A stretch of DNA of 64,000 nt from Pseudoalteromonas sp. MM1. Its GTDB lineage: Bacteria > Pseudomonadota > Gammaproteobacteria > Enterobacterales > Alteromonadaceae. Where the stretch lies: positions 1,612,001 to 1,676,000 of the forward strand of contig NZ_AP027922.1 in the NCBI RefSeq assembly GCF_030296835.1. The letters are read 5' to 3'. A model generated the notes under the pieces. That model was not told the origin of the DNA. It did no database searches and saw only the letters and a program-made list of their open reading frames with translations. Position 1 is the first letter of the stretch, and each line of letters starts with the position of its first letter. The translations under genes and the position numbers were made by a program. This document shows positions 54,313 through 64,000 of the stretch, piece after piece.

Positions 54313-55833
54313 ATGCGCGAGAGCCACTTGCACTTAACAACTCCAAAGCTTGAAAAAACAGCCTTATTTCTTTGCATTAGTTTATCTATTGTCGCTTTTT
54401 TATTTCCTGAATTACTAACGGGAAACTTACAGCCAATTATTAATGATTTATTAGGCTTGTTAGGAGCACCATTTTTTATTTTGGTAAATCTTTTACTATT
54501 TGCGGTAATTGTTATTGCGATTAGCCCAATTGGGCAACGTAAAATGGGTGGAGAACAGGCCCATATTGAATTTAGTCTGTTTGGCTGGCTTTCTATGCTT
54601 TTTGCGGCAGGAATGGGATCGGGGCTCATTTTTTGGGGTGTAGCAGAACCTGCACTTCACTCAGTTAATCCTGTACTAAAACAAAGTTTATATGCAAACA
54701 CTCAAACGAGTGGCTTGGCGCTTACACTTGTAAACTGGGGAGCACATGCATGGGCACTGTATGCGGTGTTTGGTTTAGTTTTAGGAGGGCTTAGTACTCA
54801 AAGTGGTAAAGCTGGCGATATAACCGCGCCTGTAATTAATGCAACCAAAGGGATTATTAATAGAGGTTGGCAATTAAAGTTGAGCTTTAGTATTAAACTT
54901 ATAGCCATATTTGCAATATTTTTTGGCGTCGTAGGGACTATTGCAAACTCAACGTTATTGCTTCGTAAAGGATTGGAGTTAAAGCTTGGCGTTGAGTCGG
55001 TATTGCTTTCAGGTTTTATTATAATTAGTTTGATCGTTATTTTGTATACGGCTTCGGCAAAGCTTGGCCTGAAAAAGGGTGTGCAAGCGCTGAGTAAGTT
55101 TAATGTTTTTTTAGCTTTTGGGCTGATTATATGGTTATTGTTTTATGTACCGATAAAACCAATTATTGATATAGCAATTGGGGGGACTTGGGATTACATT
55201 CAACTTATTACTACTGGTACTTGGCAATTAGAAAGCGTACTTAAAAACCCTGAGTGGGCAAATGGTTGGACCTATAATTATTATTTTTGGTGGTTAGCTT
55301 GGGGGCCATTTGTAGGTGTGTTTTTAGCTAAAATAAGCCAAGGTAGACCGGTTTGGCAATACATTATAGGCGTAGTGTTTGTGCCTACGTTTGTCACCAT
55401 AATATGGTTTAGTGTTTTTTCGGGGTCGGCTATAGCGTGGGACCAAACGCACAATGCAGGTATTTTAGCGGCTATTAAAGCCGATTATACTCAAGGGTTA
55501 TTTGTATTTTTTGCACAATTAGGCTGGCAAGGAAGTATTTTAATTTGGTCAAGCTTACTGCTTTTGCTGATTTTTGTAGCAACATCGGCAGACTCAGCAA
55601 TACTTGTAATAAAGGAGTTAAGTTCGTCAAATAAAAATATGCATACTAATAACTCAGCTAGTTTATATGGGTGGGCTTTTGCTTTAGGTTTATGTGCCTT
55701 AGTATTACTTGTTCAAAATAACGAGCCACTCAATAGAAGTGTTGCCATTATTGGTGCGCTTCCGTTTTTGGTTATTTTTATTTTACAGCTGGTGGGTTTT
55801 ATTAAAGAGTTTATAAGTGAATTTAAGCACTAG
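54313..55833 (+). CDS. BCCT-family transporter (betaine/choline/carnitine type)
   Basis: A 506-residue inner-membrane transporter with twelve membrane helices. Family markers are WLSMLFAAGMGSGLIFWGVAEP (about 97-118, the glycine-rich helix 3) and WTYNYYFWWLAWGPFVGVFLAKISQGR (about 318-344, the tryptophan-rich stretch of helix 8). BCCT carriers import quaternary amines such as glycine betaine or choline, with sodium or protons, often as osmoprotectants in marine bacteria. The tail is short, without the long osmosensing extension of BetP, so osmotic activation through the C-terminus is less likely. Confidence 0.93.
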   Translation: MRESHLHLTTPKLEKTALFLCISLSIVAFLFPELLTGNLQPIINDLLGLLGAPFFILVNLLLFAVIVIAISPIGQRKMGGEQAHIEFSLFGWLSMLFAAGMGSGLIFWGVAEPALHSVNPVLKQSLYANTQTSGLALTLVNWGAHAWALYAVFGLVLGGLSTQSGKAGDITAPVINATKGIINRGWQLKLSFSIKLIAIFAIFFGVVGTIANSTLLLRKGLELKLGVESVLLSGFIIISLIVILYTASAKLGLKKGVQALSKFNVFLAFGLIIWLLFYVPIKPIIDIAIGGTWDYIQLITTGTWQLESVLKNPEWANGWTYNYYFWWLAWGPFVGVFLAKISQGRPVWQYIIGVVFVPTFVTIIWFSVFSGSAIAWDQTHNAGILAAIKADYTQGLFVFFAQLGWQGSILIWSSLLLLLIFVATSADSAILVIKELSSSNKNMHTNNSASLYGWAFALGLCALVLLVQNNEPLNRSVAIIGALPFLVIFILQLVGFIKEFISEFKH

Positions 55834-55905
55834 CGCTTACATATTTTTACAATACTATTTATAAGGTTGTATATAATTTAGGTAATATTTTGATCAGGAT
55901 ACATC

Positions 55906-56280
55906 ATGAGAACGTTAACTGTATTTTTATGTGTTATTTACCTAAGTGGCTGCACAGTCGCCGGTGCCATAATTGATGGCCAGGCACAGTCAAATGCACG
56001 TGATAATAAACATAGTAATAGTCCTGCTCGTTCAGAGCCTTATAAAAATCCACTCGAACCAGTACCTAAAGACAAAAACGGGTTTAGCTTTACCGATATA
56101 GGATTGAAAATAGATTCATTGCTGATCAATTTAGTCAAAGGTGAGGGCAATACGGTACAAGTTTGCAGGGAAGTGAATAAAGTATTGAAAGAGTGTGTAG
56201 AAGTAGATAGATCCGAACTACACACTAATGAAACTACGCAGATAAAAACTGACTATGAAATGATAAGTGTTGGTCAATAA
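55906..56280 (+). CDS. Small lipoprotein of unknown function
   Basis: A 124-residue lipoprotein with signal peptide ending LSGC (Cys16), followed by a polar, probably disordered segment (about 28-55) and then a short structured part with two cysteines (VCREVNKVLKECVEV). An identical ribosome-site layout (AGGATACATC before ATG) supports the start. No family is recognised. Its last 47 bases overlap the end of the convergent fghA gene, so the two 3' ends share sequence on opposite strands. Confidence 0.65.
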   Translation: MRTLTVFLCVIYLSGCTVAGAIIDGQAQSNARDNKHSNSPARSEPYKNPLEPVPKDKNGFSFTDIGLKIDSLLINLVKGEGNTVQVCREVNKVLKECVEVDRSELHTNETTQIKTDYEMISVGQ

Positions 56281-57076
56281 AACTGCTTATAAAAAAGTAG
56301 CTATGATCGTAGCCTGGTTGCATTTCAATACTAAGCGGATAGCCTTTATTTTTAGCAACAGCCGCTAAGTTTTGTGGCTTAAGTTGCTCCTCTAAAAACC
56401 CATCGGCATCACCCTGTGTAACAAGCATAGGGAGAAAATCAGCCTGTTGGGCTTTTTTCATCAACTCGCACGAATCGTATTGAGCCCAAAGCTCTTTATC
56501 AGTGCCTAAATAACCCGTAAACGCTTTCACGCCCCATGGGCAATCAATTGGATTTACGATAGGACTAAAGGCCGATGCGCTAACAAACGCTTTAGGGTTT
56601 TTAAGTGCCACCATTAAAGCGCCGTGCCCGCCCATAGAGTGACCGCTAATTGCTTTAGTACTGGTCACTGGAAAGTGTTGTTCAATAAGTGTTGGAAGCT
56701 CATCCACCACATAGTCATACATATTAAAATGTGTATTGAACGGTGCTTGTGTCGCATTTACGTAAAAGCCAGCGCCTTGGCCAAAGTCGTAATTATCGTC
56801 ATCCGGGACATTATCACCACGTGGGCTTGTATCAGGCGCTACAATAGCAATGCCCAGCTCAGCCGCTTTTCTAAATGCGCCGGCTTTTTGCATAAAGTTT
56901 TCATCGGTACAAGTTAAGCCCGACAACCAATAAAGCACCGGCACTTTATTTTTTTCGCTTGCGCCAGGGGGTAAAAATACCGCAAAACGCATTGTGCAAT
57001 GGGTACTTGTTGCTGCGTGGGTATATTGTTTGTGCCAACCACCAGCTACTTTTGTACTTGAGATATTTTCTAACAT
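56234..57076 (-). CDS. fghA: S-formylglutathione hydrolase
   Basis: A 280-residue esterase-fold enzyme that hydrolyses S-formylglutathione to formate and glutathione, the second step of formaldehyde detoxification. The catalytic triad is Ser147 in SGHSMGGHG, an aspartate in QGDADGF (about 223-225) and His258 in PGYDHSYFF. The N-terminal MLENISSTKVAGGWHKQYTHA matches the family. ATG 57076 has AAGGA 6 bases upstream, and an in-frame ATG 21 bases further up is less likely. It lies downstream of adhC, with a hairpin between. Confidence 0.95.
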   Translation of the reverse strand: MLENISSTKVAGGWHKQYTHAATSTHCTMRFAVFLPPGASEKNKVPVLYWLSGLTCTDENFMQKAGAFRKAAELGIAIVAPDTSPRGDNVPDDDNYDFGQGAGFYVNATQAPFNTHFNMYDYVVDELPTLIEQHFPVTSTKAISGHSMGGHGALMVALKNPKAFVSASAFSPIVNPIDCPWGVKAFTGYLGTDKELWAQYDSCELMKKAQQADFLPMLVTQGDADGFLEEQLKPQNLAAVAKNKGYPLSIEMQPGYDHSYFFISSFIDQHLSFHSQFLSA

Positions 57077-57086
57077 AAAAATCCTT

Positions 57087-57121
57087 AAAAGCCGCAAACC
57101 TTTAGGTTTTACGGCTTTTTA
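57087..57121 (-). terminator. Hairpin between adhC and fghA
   Basis: On the minus strand AAAAAGCCGTAAAACC, loop TAAA, GGTTTGCGGCTTTT. It lies between the adhC stop and the fghA ribosome site. The T-run is short, so it may be a partial terminator or a processing hairpin that sets the adhC:fghA ratio. Confidence 0.7.
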
Positions 57122-57141
57122 AATTGCTTACTAGTTGCGTA

Positions 57142-58385
<1,244 letters not shown>

Positions 58386-59264
58386 ATGGCAATAATGGCG
58401 CGTTGGGATGGCATAGACGAATTTATAGCGGTAGGCGAAGAGGGCAGTTTTACCGCCGCTGCTAACTTATTGGGTTTATCGGTTGCACATATAAGTCGCC
58501 ATGTAACGGCGCTTGAGCAGCGATTAAACACCCAGTTACTCACCCGTACCACCCGCAAAGTGGTATTAACCAAAGAAGGTGAAGCCTTTTTACATCAAAC
58601 TAAGCAATTACAACTTGCTATGGACGATGCCACGCAAAGCTTAGCTACGCAGCAAACAACGCCTAAAGGTAAAATTAAATTAACAGCCCCGGTTATGTAT
58701 GGTGAAACTTTTATTATGCCCATTGTGCACAATTTTATGCACGCTCACCCTGAGGTCGAAGTTATTGCTACACTTTCGAACGAGCAAGAAAATTTGCTCG
58801 AAGGCGGGTTTGATTTAGCTATACGGTTAGGCCATTTAAAAGATTCAAGCCACAGAGCCCGGCGTTTAAGTGCTCGGCGCTTTATAATGTGTGCCTCCCC
58901 AGATTATTTATCCCGTGTAGGTGAGCCTCATACGTTAGGCGAGCTAACTCAACATCAATGTTTAATTGGTAACAGCAGTTATTGGCGAGTAAAAGAAAAT
59001 GACCGCGATAAACATATTAAAATTGCAGGGCGCTTGCGCTGTAATAGTGGCTGGGCGTTAGTTGATGGAGCTAAAAAAGGCTTAGGAATAGTGCAGCTGC
59101 CCAATTATTACATTGAAAATGAGCTACGAACGGGCGAGCTTGTGCCAGTATTAACTTCTTATCAGCCGGATCAAGAGGGCGTGTGGGGAATTTACCCGCC
59201 GCGTCAGTTTGTTGCCACTAACGTAAGAGTATTACTCGATTATTTAGTAGCGGGGCTTGAATAA
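58386..59264 (+). CDS. LysR-family regulator, probable regulator of adhC-fghA
   Basis: A 292-residue regulator. The N-terminal helix-turn-helix spans GSFTAAANLLGLSVAHISRHVTALEQRLNTQLLTRTTR (about 17-55), and the effector-binding domain covers about 90-292 (GKIKLTAPVMYGETFIMPIVHNF). ATG 58386 or 58395 is the likely start, since the usual N-terminus of this group is MARWDG; no good ribosome site marks either. It diverges from adhC, and related LysR genes in marine bacteria occur beside adhC, so it probably controls the formaldehyde genes. Confidence 0.87.
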   Translation: MAIMARWDGIDEFIAVGEEGSFTAAANLLGLSVAHISRHVTALEQRLNTQLLTRTTRKVVLTKEGEAFLHQTKQLQLAMDDATQSLATQQTTPKGKIKLTAPVMYGETFIMPIVHNFMHAHPEVEVIATLSNEQENLLEGGFDLAIRLGHLKDSSHRARRLSARRFIMCASPDYLSRVGEPHTLGELTQHQCLIGNSSYWRVKENDRDKHIKIAGRLRCNSGWALVDGAKKGLGIVQLPNYYIENELRTGELVPVLTSYQPDQEGVWGIYPPRQFVATNVRVLLDYLVAGLE

Positions 59265-59389
59265 AGCGCGCCTAAAATATAGCCAAGTATAAGATTTATA
59301 AATTATTTCTTACATTTATGGTCATATTCAATTCATCGTAGTTCGTGCTACTATAGCTGCACACTTTTAGCATAAATGTTTTAAATAAT

Positions 59390-60607
59390 ATGTTTCAACC
59401 GGTTAGCTTATTTATAGGGCTCAGATATAGCCGCTCCTCCAAAGGAAATGCGTTTATATCGTTTATCTCGTTTTTTTCTATTGCCGGAATAGCCATAGGG
59501 CTAATGGCCTTATTCACTGTAAGTAGTGTAATGAATGGCTTTGAAAACAGTTTAAAAACAAATATGTTAGGGCTTATCCCCCATGTAGAAGTACAAGCCA
59601 ATAAACACTCCAGCGCACAAATGACAGCGTTAAAAGCCGATTTAGAGCGCTCAGATTATGTAGATCACGTAAGCCTTTACCGCCACGGCGAAGCCATTTT
59701 ACAAACCAATAAAGATTTACACGGCGTATTACTGCAAGGTTTGTATGGCGACAACGGCTCGTTATATAAAATTACCGATAAAGTTGTGCAGGGCAATTGG
59801 CAAAACGTTTTAAATAATAGCTACAACATAGCTATTAGCCGTTATTTAAGCCGTAAACTTGGCGTAGGTATGGGAGAAAAACTGCGCGTAATTATGCCTA
59901 ATGCCTCAACTTACACGCCACTTGGGCGTGTTCCTAGCCAGCGTTTATTTAAAATAGCCGCAATATACGAAACCGGCTCTGAGATAGATATGAGCCTTGC
60001 ATTTACCAGTGGTACATCTTTACAGCGCGTATTAAAGCTTAACAAAAATACCGCGCCTAACTTAAGTGTATCGTTACATGAACCTTTTGAATTAGCGCAA
60101 TTTACAAAGGACAGCCAGCACATTTTGCGCGACTACCAAGTAAGTGACTGGCGCAGTAGCCAAGGTACCTTATTTGCCGCGGTTGCCATGGAAAAACGTA
60201 TTATGTCTATGTTGTTAGGGCTGATTGTATTAGTGGCTGTATTTAATATTGTTTCGGCACTGACTATGATGGTGAGTGAAAAACAAGGTGAAGTGGCTAT
60301 ATTACAAACCTTAGGGTTAACGCCTTCACAAGTACAAAAAGTGTTTATGGTGCAAGGCTTATATAACGGGGTTATTGGCACCGCAATAGGGGCACTTTTA
60401 GGTGTGTTGTTTAGCTTATATATTAATGAACTACTCGCTGCTGTGGGGCTAAACCTACTAGCAGGCGTAGAGCTTCCGGTAAAATTTGATGTGTTTAGCC
60501 TCGTTTTTATTGCACTTAGCAGTATTGCAATGAGCTTTTTAGCCACTTTATATCCTGCGCGCAAAGCCGCAAAAGTAAAACCAGCAGAGGTATTGCGTTA
60601 TGAATGA
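59390..60607 (+). CDS. lolC: LolC, lipoprotein-releasing permease
   Basis: A 405-residue permease subunit of the LolCDE complex, which extracts lipoproteins from the inner membrane and passes them to LolA. One membrane helix lies near the N-terminus (FISFFSIAGIAIGLMALFTVSSVMNGF, about 24-50), then a large periplasmic domain and three C-terminal helices (about 270-395), the MacB/FtsX-like arrangement. The ending AAKVKPAEVLRYE is typical of this permease group. It overlaps lolD by 8 bases and heads the operon. Confidence 0.93.
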   Translation: MFQPVSLFIGLRYSRSSKGNAFISFISFFSIAGIAIGLMALFTVSSVMNGFENSLKTNMLGLIPHVEVQANKHSSAQMTALKADLERSDYVDHVSLYRHGEAILQTNKDLHGVLLQGLYGDNGSLYKITDKVVQGNWQNVLNNSYNIAISRYLSRKLGVGMGEKLRVIMPNASTYTPLGRVPSQRLFKIAAIYETGSEIDMSLAFTSGTSLQRVLKLNKNTAPNLSVSLHEPFELAQFTKDSQHILRDYQVSDWRSSQGTLFAAVAMEKRIMSMLLGLIVLVAVFNIVSALTMMVSEKQGEVAILQTLGLTPSQVQKVFMVQGLYNGVIGTAIGALLGVLFSLYINELLAAVGLNLLAGVELPVKFDVFSLVFIALSSIAMSFLATLYPARKAAKVKPAEVLRYE

Positions 60608-61298
60608 TTTAGTTATTAGCTGTCAAAATTTAAGTAAAGTTTATCAAGATGGCCAAAACCAAGTAGAAGTATTAAAAGGGGTGGACCTATCGCTCAACCA
60701 AGGGGATATGCTGGCTATAGTGGGCAGTTCAGGCTCAGGGAAAAGTACCTTATTGCATATTTTAGGAACCCTTGATACGGCTACCTCAGGGAGCGCTAAA
60801 ATAAAAAACCAAGACGTTGCTAAATTATCGCGAACAGAGCAAGCGGCGTTTAGAAATAAAAACTTGGGTTTTATTTATCAGTTTCACCATTTATTAATGG
60901 AATTTAGTGCGGTTGAAAACGTGGCTATGCCGCTGTTAATTAAAGGGCTCAACGCAAAAGAGGCGAAAGAGCAAGCTTTGCAAATGTTAGATAAAGTAGG
61001 TCTTGCGCATCGTAGTGAGCATAAACCTTCAGCGCTATCGGGTGGAGAGCGCCAGCGTGTTGCTATTGCCCGAGCGCTGGTGACTAAACCTGCATTAGTG
61101 TTAGCCGACGAACCCACTGGTAATCTTGATAAGCAAAATGCGATTAAAATTTACGATTTAATTAATGAGCTAAATAAAAGCCTAAATACCAGTTTTGTAG
61201 TGGTTACTCACGACTTAGAGCTAGCAGACAAACTAGGTAAAATTGCGTATTTAGATGATGGAAAACTTGCCATTAAAGAGTCGCAACATGTTGCTTAG
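60600..61298 (+). CDS. lolD: LolD, ATPase of the lipoprotein-releasing system
   Basis: A 232-residue ABC ATPase that powers LolCE. Walker A is GSSGSGKSTLLHILG (about 42-56), the signature LSGGERQRVAIARAL, Walker B LVLADEPTGNLD and the switch VVTHDLELA. The sequence LGTLDTATSG after Walker A matches the LolD/MacB group. It overlaps lolC by 8 bases at the start and lolE by 11 bases at the end. Confidence 0.96.
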   Translation: MNDLVISCQNLSKVYQDGQNQVEVLKGVDLSLNQGDMLAIVGSSGSGKSTLLHILGTLDTATSGSAKIKNQDVAKLSRTEQAAFRNKNLGFIYQFHHLLMEFSAVENVAMPLLIKGLNAKEAKEQALQMLDKVGLAHRSEHKPSALSGGERQRVAIARALVTKPALVLADEPTGNLDKQNAIKIYDLINELNKSLNTSFVVVTHDLELADKLGKIAYLDDGKLAIKESQHVA

Positions 61299-62532
61299 TT
61301 TATTTTTAAGTGAGCGCTTTAGAGCGTATTCTGGCCATAAAGACGAAAAAAACGCATTTGTAAGCTTTATTGCCAAAGCCTCTACCGTTGGTATTTTATT
61401 AGGGGTGGCGGTGTTAATTGTTGCGCTTTCGGTTATTAATGGCTTTGAGCAGCAATTAGTACATCGTTTGTTAAGTGTAGTACCGCAAGTTGAATACGTA
61501 GCGCCTAGCCGCCCCATTGCTGATTGGCCTAATAAAGTAGAAAAACTTAAAGCTGAGCCTCATGTTACAGGTGCTGCGCCGTTTATTGCCGTAAATGGTA
61601 TGGCGCAATTTAAAAGCCAGCTAAAAGCGGTAGAAATACGTGGCGTTGAACCTAGCTATGAGGGAAATGTATCGGCCATAAATCAATTTACCCAAGGTAC
61701 ATTGGTTAGTCAGCTACGCACGGATGACGTTATTTTAGGCAAGCAAATTGTAAAGCAATTGGGCGCTAATATAGGCGATAATATAACTTTACTCATTCCT
61801 AAAATTAGCGAGCAAGGCAAGTCTCTATTAGCCCCTAAGCGCGTAACGTTAACACTTGCGGGCATTATAGAAATGGGTGGGCCGATTGATAGTAGCGCTG
61901 CGTTTATTCATTTAAATAAAGCACAATCAGTTTTAGGTTACGACACCAGCCAAGTGACAGGATTACGACTGAGCGTAGACGATGTGTTTGCTGCGCATCA
62001 AATTGCACTGCGAGTAGGCCAAACTATCAGTGATTATGTGTATGTGTCTAGCTGGTTTAGAACGCAAGGTAGCCTGTATCAAGATATACAAATGGTGCGC
62101 ACTATTGTGTACATTGTGGTGTTTTTAATTATTGCGGTAGCCAGTTTTAATATTGTGTCCTCCTTGGTAATGGAAGTGCGCGAAAAACAAGGCAACATAG
62201 CTATTTTAAAAACCATGGGCGCAAAAGACAGTACCATTTTAGCCACCTTTGTAATGCAAGGCTTAACGCAAGCTTTTGTTGGTGTGTTACTTGGCACACT
62301 GGTTGGGGTTATATTAGCGCTTAACATTAGTGAACTGTTTACATGGGCTAGCCAGTTATTTGCAGCTAACCCACTCGAAGGCGTTTATTTTATTGAGTTT
62401 TTACCCAGTAAATTAGTACTCAGTGATATAGGTATAACAGTGATAGTTACCTTTATTTTAGCTGTACTTGCTACTATTTACCCTGCGTGGCAAGCAACTC
62501 GAGTAGACCCTGCCAAGGTACTAGGTAATTAA
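61288..62532 (+). CDS. lolE: LolE, lipoprotein-releasing permease
   Basis: A 414-residue permease, the second membrane subunit of LolCDE. ATG 61288 gives MLLSLFLSERFRAYSG, the usual LolE start, and overlaps lolD by 11 bases; an in-frame ATG further upstream would extend the overlap without a ribosome site. It has one N-terminal helix (about 31-54), a periplasmic domain and three C-terminal helices, with FNIVSSLVMEVREKQGNIAILKTMGA as the coupling region to the ATPase. It is the last gene of the lol operon. Confidence 0.94.
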   Translation: MLLSLFLSERFRAYSGHKDEKNAFVSFIAKASTVGILLGVAVLIVALSVINGFEQQLVHRLLSVVPQVEYVAPSRPIADWPNKVEKLKAEPHVTGAAPFIAVNGMAQFKSQLKAVEIRGVEPSYEGNVSAINQFTQGTLVSQLRTDDVILGKQIVKQLGANIGDNITLLIPKISEQGKSLLAPKRVTLTLAGIIEMGGPIDSSAAFIHLNKAQSVLGYDTSQVTGLRLSVDDVFAAHQIALRVGQTISDYVYVSSWFRTQGSLYQDIQMVRTIVYIVVFLIIAVASFNIVSSLVMEVREKQGNIAILKTMGAKDSTILATFVMQGLTQAFVGVLLGTLVGVILALNISELFTWASQLFAANPLEGVYFIEFLPSKLVLSDIGITVIVTFILAVLATIYPAWQATRVDPAKVLGN

Positions 62533-62645
62533 CAGCCCTTTATAGTGTAAATATCAATAGGGCAGTGTGCCTTAAGCTGATAAACTTCGCGCTCATTTAA
62601 CGTGGGCGCTATAATTTAGCCCCTCTCCCTACTCAGGAAATTACT

Positions 62646-63110
62646 TTGACAAATAACGATATTTTACGCCGTGTTCGCTATACCTTTAATTTAACCGATA
62701 CTGCCATGGTCGGTATTTACGCCGCCGCAGAGGCTACAGTTACCACTGAGCAAGTCGTTGCATGGTTAACAAAAGAGGGTGAGCCAGGGTTTGTTAAAAT
62801 GTCAGACACTGAGTTTGCGACATTTTTAAATGGCTTTATAAATACTAAGCGTGGTAAACGCGAAGGCCCGCAGCCGGTACCAGAGGCTAAGTTAAACAAT
62901 AATATTATTTTTATGAAGCTACGCATTGCTTTAGACATGAAAGCAGAAGATGTCATTGCAACACTTGCACTGGTTAACTTTGAATTAAGCAAGCATGAGC
63001 TCAGTGCGTTTTCTCGCAAAGTAGAAAATAAACATTACCGTGTTTGTAACGACCAAGTTTTGCGTTTGTTTTTAACAGGTGTTCAGCAGCAGTATCGCCC
63101 TGCAGAGTAA
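62646..63110 (+). CDS. DUF1456 family protein (YehS-like)
   Basis: A 154-residue cytoplasmic protein made of two copies of the DUF1456 domain. Copy 1 is NNDILRRVRYTFNLTDTAMV (about 3-22), copy 2 NNNIIFMKLRIALDMKAEDV (about 84-103). The start is TTG 62646: AGGAAA lies 7 bases upstream and no in-frame ATG occurs before the first conserved motif. Related to E. coli YehS, whose function is unknown. It stands alone after lolE, with a terminator behind. Confidence 0.88.
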   Translation: MTNNDILRRVRYTFNLTDTAMVGIYAAAEATVTTEQVVAWLTKEGEPGFVKMSDTEFATFLNGFINTKRGKREGPQPVPEAKLNNNIIFMKLRIALDMKAEDVIATLALVNFELSKHELSAFSRKVENKHYRVCNDQVLRLFLTGVQQQYRPAE

Positions 63111-63127
63111 ATAAACTATTTAACGCT

Positions 63128-63155
63128 AAAAGCTCAGTAATTGCTGAGCTTTTTT
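63128..63155. terminator. Terminator after the DUF1456 gene
   Basis: AAAAGCTCAG, loop TAATTG, CTGAGCTTTTTT between convergent genes, 17 bases after the stop. Confidence 0.87.
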
Positions 63156-63160
63156 GTAGT

Positions 63161-64000
63161 TTAAGAAAAGGCCTTATCAGTAAGTGATTGCTGCATTTGC
63201 TCTCGCATTTTAAACTTTTGTAGTTTGCCTGTTACTGTCATTGGGTAACTCTCTACAAAACGAATATAACGGGGCATTTTAAAATAGGCGAGTTTGTCTT
63301 TTAAAAATGCACGTATTGCTTGCTCATCAAGCTCAGCATCTTCTTTTGGCTGGATCCACGCGCATACTTCTTCGCCGTACTTTTCATCACTAATACCAAA
63401 TATAGCGGCATCTTGAATACCAGGGTATGTATAAAGGATTTCTTCAATTTCGCGAGGATAAATGTTTTCACCACCCCGAATGATCATGTCTTTTATGCGA
63501 CCAACAATACTCACAAACCCTTCGCTGTCCATTACCCCTAAATCACCAGAGTGTAACCAACCTTCATCATCTATAGTGGCTTGTGTTTTTTCTTCGTCAT
63601 TCCAATAGCAGCGCATTATACCGGCGCCTTTACTACAAACCTCACCGGGTACACCTACTTTTTGAATGTTACCCAATTCGTCAATAATTTTAACTTCAGT
63701 GTGAGCAAGGGCGCGGCCAACGGTTGTTACTTGACGCTCTATAGATGAGTCGGTTTCGGTTATATTATTGATTGGGCTGCATTCTGTTTGCCCATACGCA
63801 ATTAAAACCTGATGCATATTCATTTGTGTTTGTACTTTACGCATGACTTGCTCAGGGCACGTAGAACCTGCCATAACACCGGTGCGCAACGTGCTAAGGT
63901 TATAGTTAGTAAAATTAGGCAGCTCTAGCTGGCTAATAAACATAGTAGGTACACCGTGCAGCGCCGTGCAGCCTTCTTGCTGTACTACATCAAGCGTGGT
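63161..64000 (-). CDS. Acyl-CoA synthetase (AMP-binding family), C-terminal part
   Basis: The gene runs off the right edge; the last 279 residues are visible, continuing upstream of the first Met in view (EGCTALHGVPTMFISQLE). It belongs to the AMP-forming acyl-CoA ligases. Visible motifs are IAYGQTECSP (adenine and acyl site), WLHSGDLGVMDSEGF, GRIKDMIIRGGENIYPREIE (hinge) and the C-terminal TGKLQKFKMRE, whose first lysine is the catalytic one of the thioester step. This resembles medium-chain fatty-acid and branched-chain ligases of marine gammaproteobacteria. The substrate cannot be told from this part. It converges on the DUF1456 gene, with the terminator at 63128 between. Confidence 0.92.
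   Translation of the reverse strand, partial: TTLDVVQQEGCTALHGVPTMFISQLELPNFTNYNLSTLRTGVMAGSTCPEQVMRKVQTQMNMHQVLIAYGQTECSPINNITETDSSIERQVTTVGRALAHTEVKIIDELGNIQKVGVPGEVCSKGAGIMRCYWNDEEKTQATIDDEGWLHSGDLGVMDSEGFVSIVGRIKDMIIRGGENIYPREIEEILYTYPGIQDAAIFGISDEKYGEEVCAWIQPKEDAELDEQAIRAFLKDKLAYFKMPRYIRFVESYPMTVTGKLQKFKMREQMQQSLTDKAFS

Overview
The window is chromosomal DNA of a marine gammaproteobacterium of the order Alteromonadales, most likely Pseudoalteromonas. The grounds are low-to-moderate GC, TonB-dependent uptake paired with a MalT-type MFS sugar importer, an Entner-Doudoroff operon with its own gap gene, a second SecDF pair, and a dispersed MITE-like repeat whose ends I associate with Pseudoalteromonas genomes. 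The assignment is an inference from gene content; no rRNA or other marker is present. Both edges cut genes: the C-terminus of an extracellular lipase on the left and an acyl-CoA synthetase on the right.

Region by region. 1-11.1 kb holds ordinary chromosomal genes: lipase end, sohB, a dicarboxylate/amino-acid symporter, a large Ig-repeat lipoprotein, topA, a small secreted protein and yqhA. 11.1-25.6 kb is a complete alpha-glucan utilisation locus. It has a cytoplasmic GH13 alpha-glucosidase, a TonB receptor, a tryptophan-halogenase-like flavoprotein, a periplasmic cyclomaltodextrinase-like GH13, a GH13 lipoprotein, an MFS transporter and a GH15 glucoamylase lipoprotein, followed by a LacI-type regulator (25.6-26.7 kb). 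Three copies of a palindrome centred on ATACGTAT mark its promoters. 26.9-32.8 kb carries glucose catabolism: glk with a second LacI regulator, then edd-eda-gap. Three copies of TGACACCGGTGTCA mark these promoters, and both leaders contain intrinsic-terminator-like hairpins before the first gene. Together the two regions form one route: glucan is bound and cut outside the cytoplasm, imported, hydrolysed to glucose, phosphorylated, and fed into the Entner-Doudoroff pathway.

32.9-40.9 kb carries an LRR-protein kinase fusion, a YebC/YeeN-type regulator, an Atm1-type ABC exporter, a secD-secF pair and a GreA-like protein. 40.9-44.2 kb is a small AT-rich accessory block. It is bounded by REP palindromes and holds a membrane protein resembling putative abortive-infection proteins, a well-formed integron attC-like site, a DUF3800-like protein, a duplicated repeat unit with tandem repeats, a small protein of unknown function and a REP-associated tyrosine transposase. 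This is the most novel part of the window.

44.2-64 kb returns to chromosomal genes: yjdM; a RimK-like ATP-grasp enzyme followed by a GNAT-C39 fusion; two separate MgtC-family proteins; a GlxA-type regulator divergent from a long beta-ketoacyl synthase; a secreted TonB-C/helical-repeat protein; a DUF1624 membrane protein; a BCCT transporter; a small lipoprotein; the fghA/adhC formaldehyde-detoxification genes with a divergent LysR regulator; lolC-lolD-lolE; a DUF1456 protein; and the acyl-CoA synthetase. No tRNA, rRNA, CRISPR array, prophage or integron integrase was seen.
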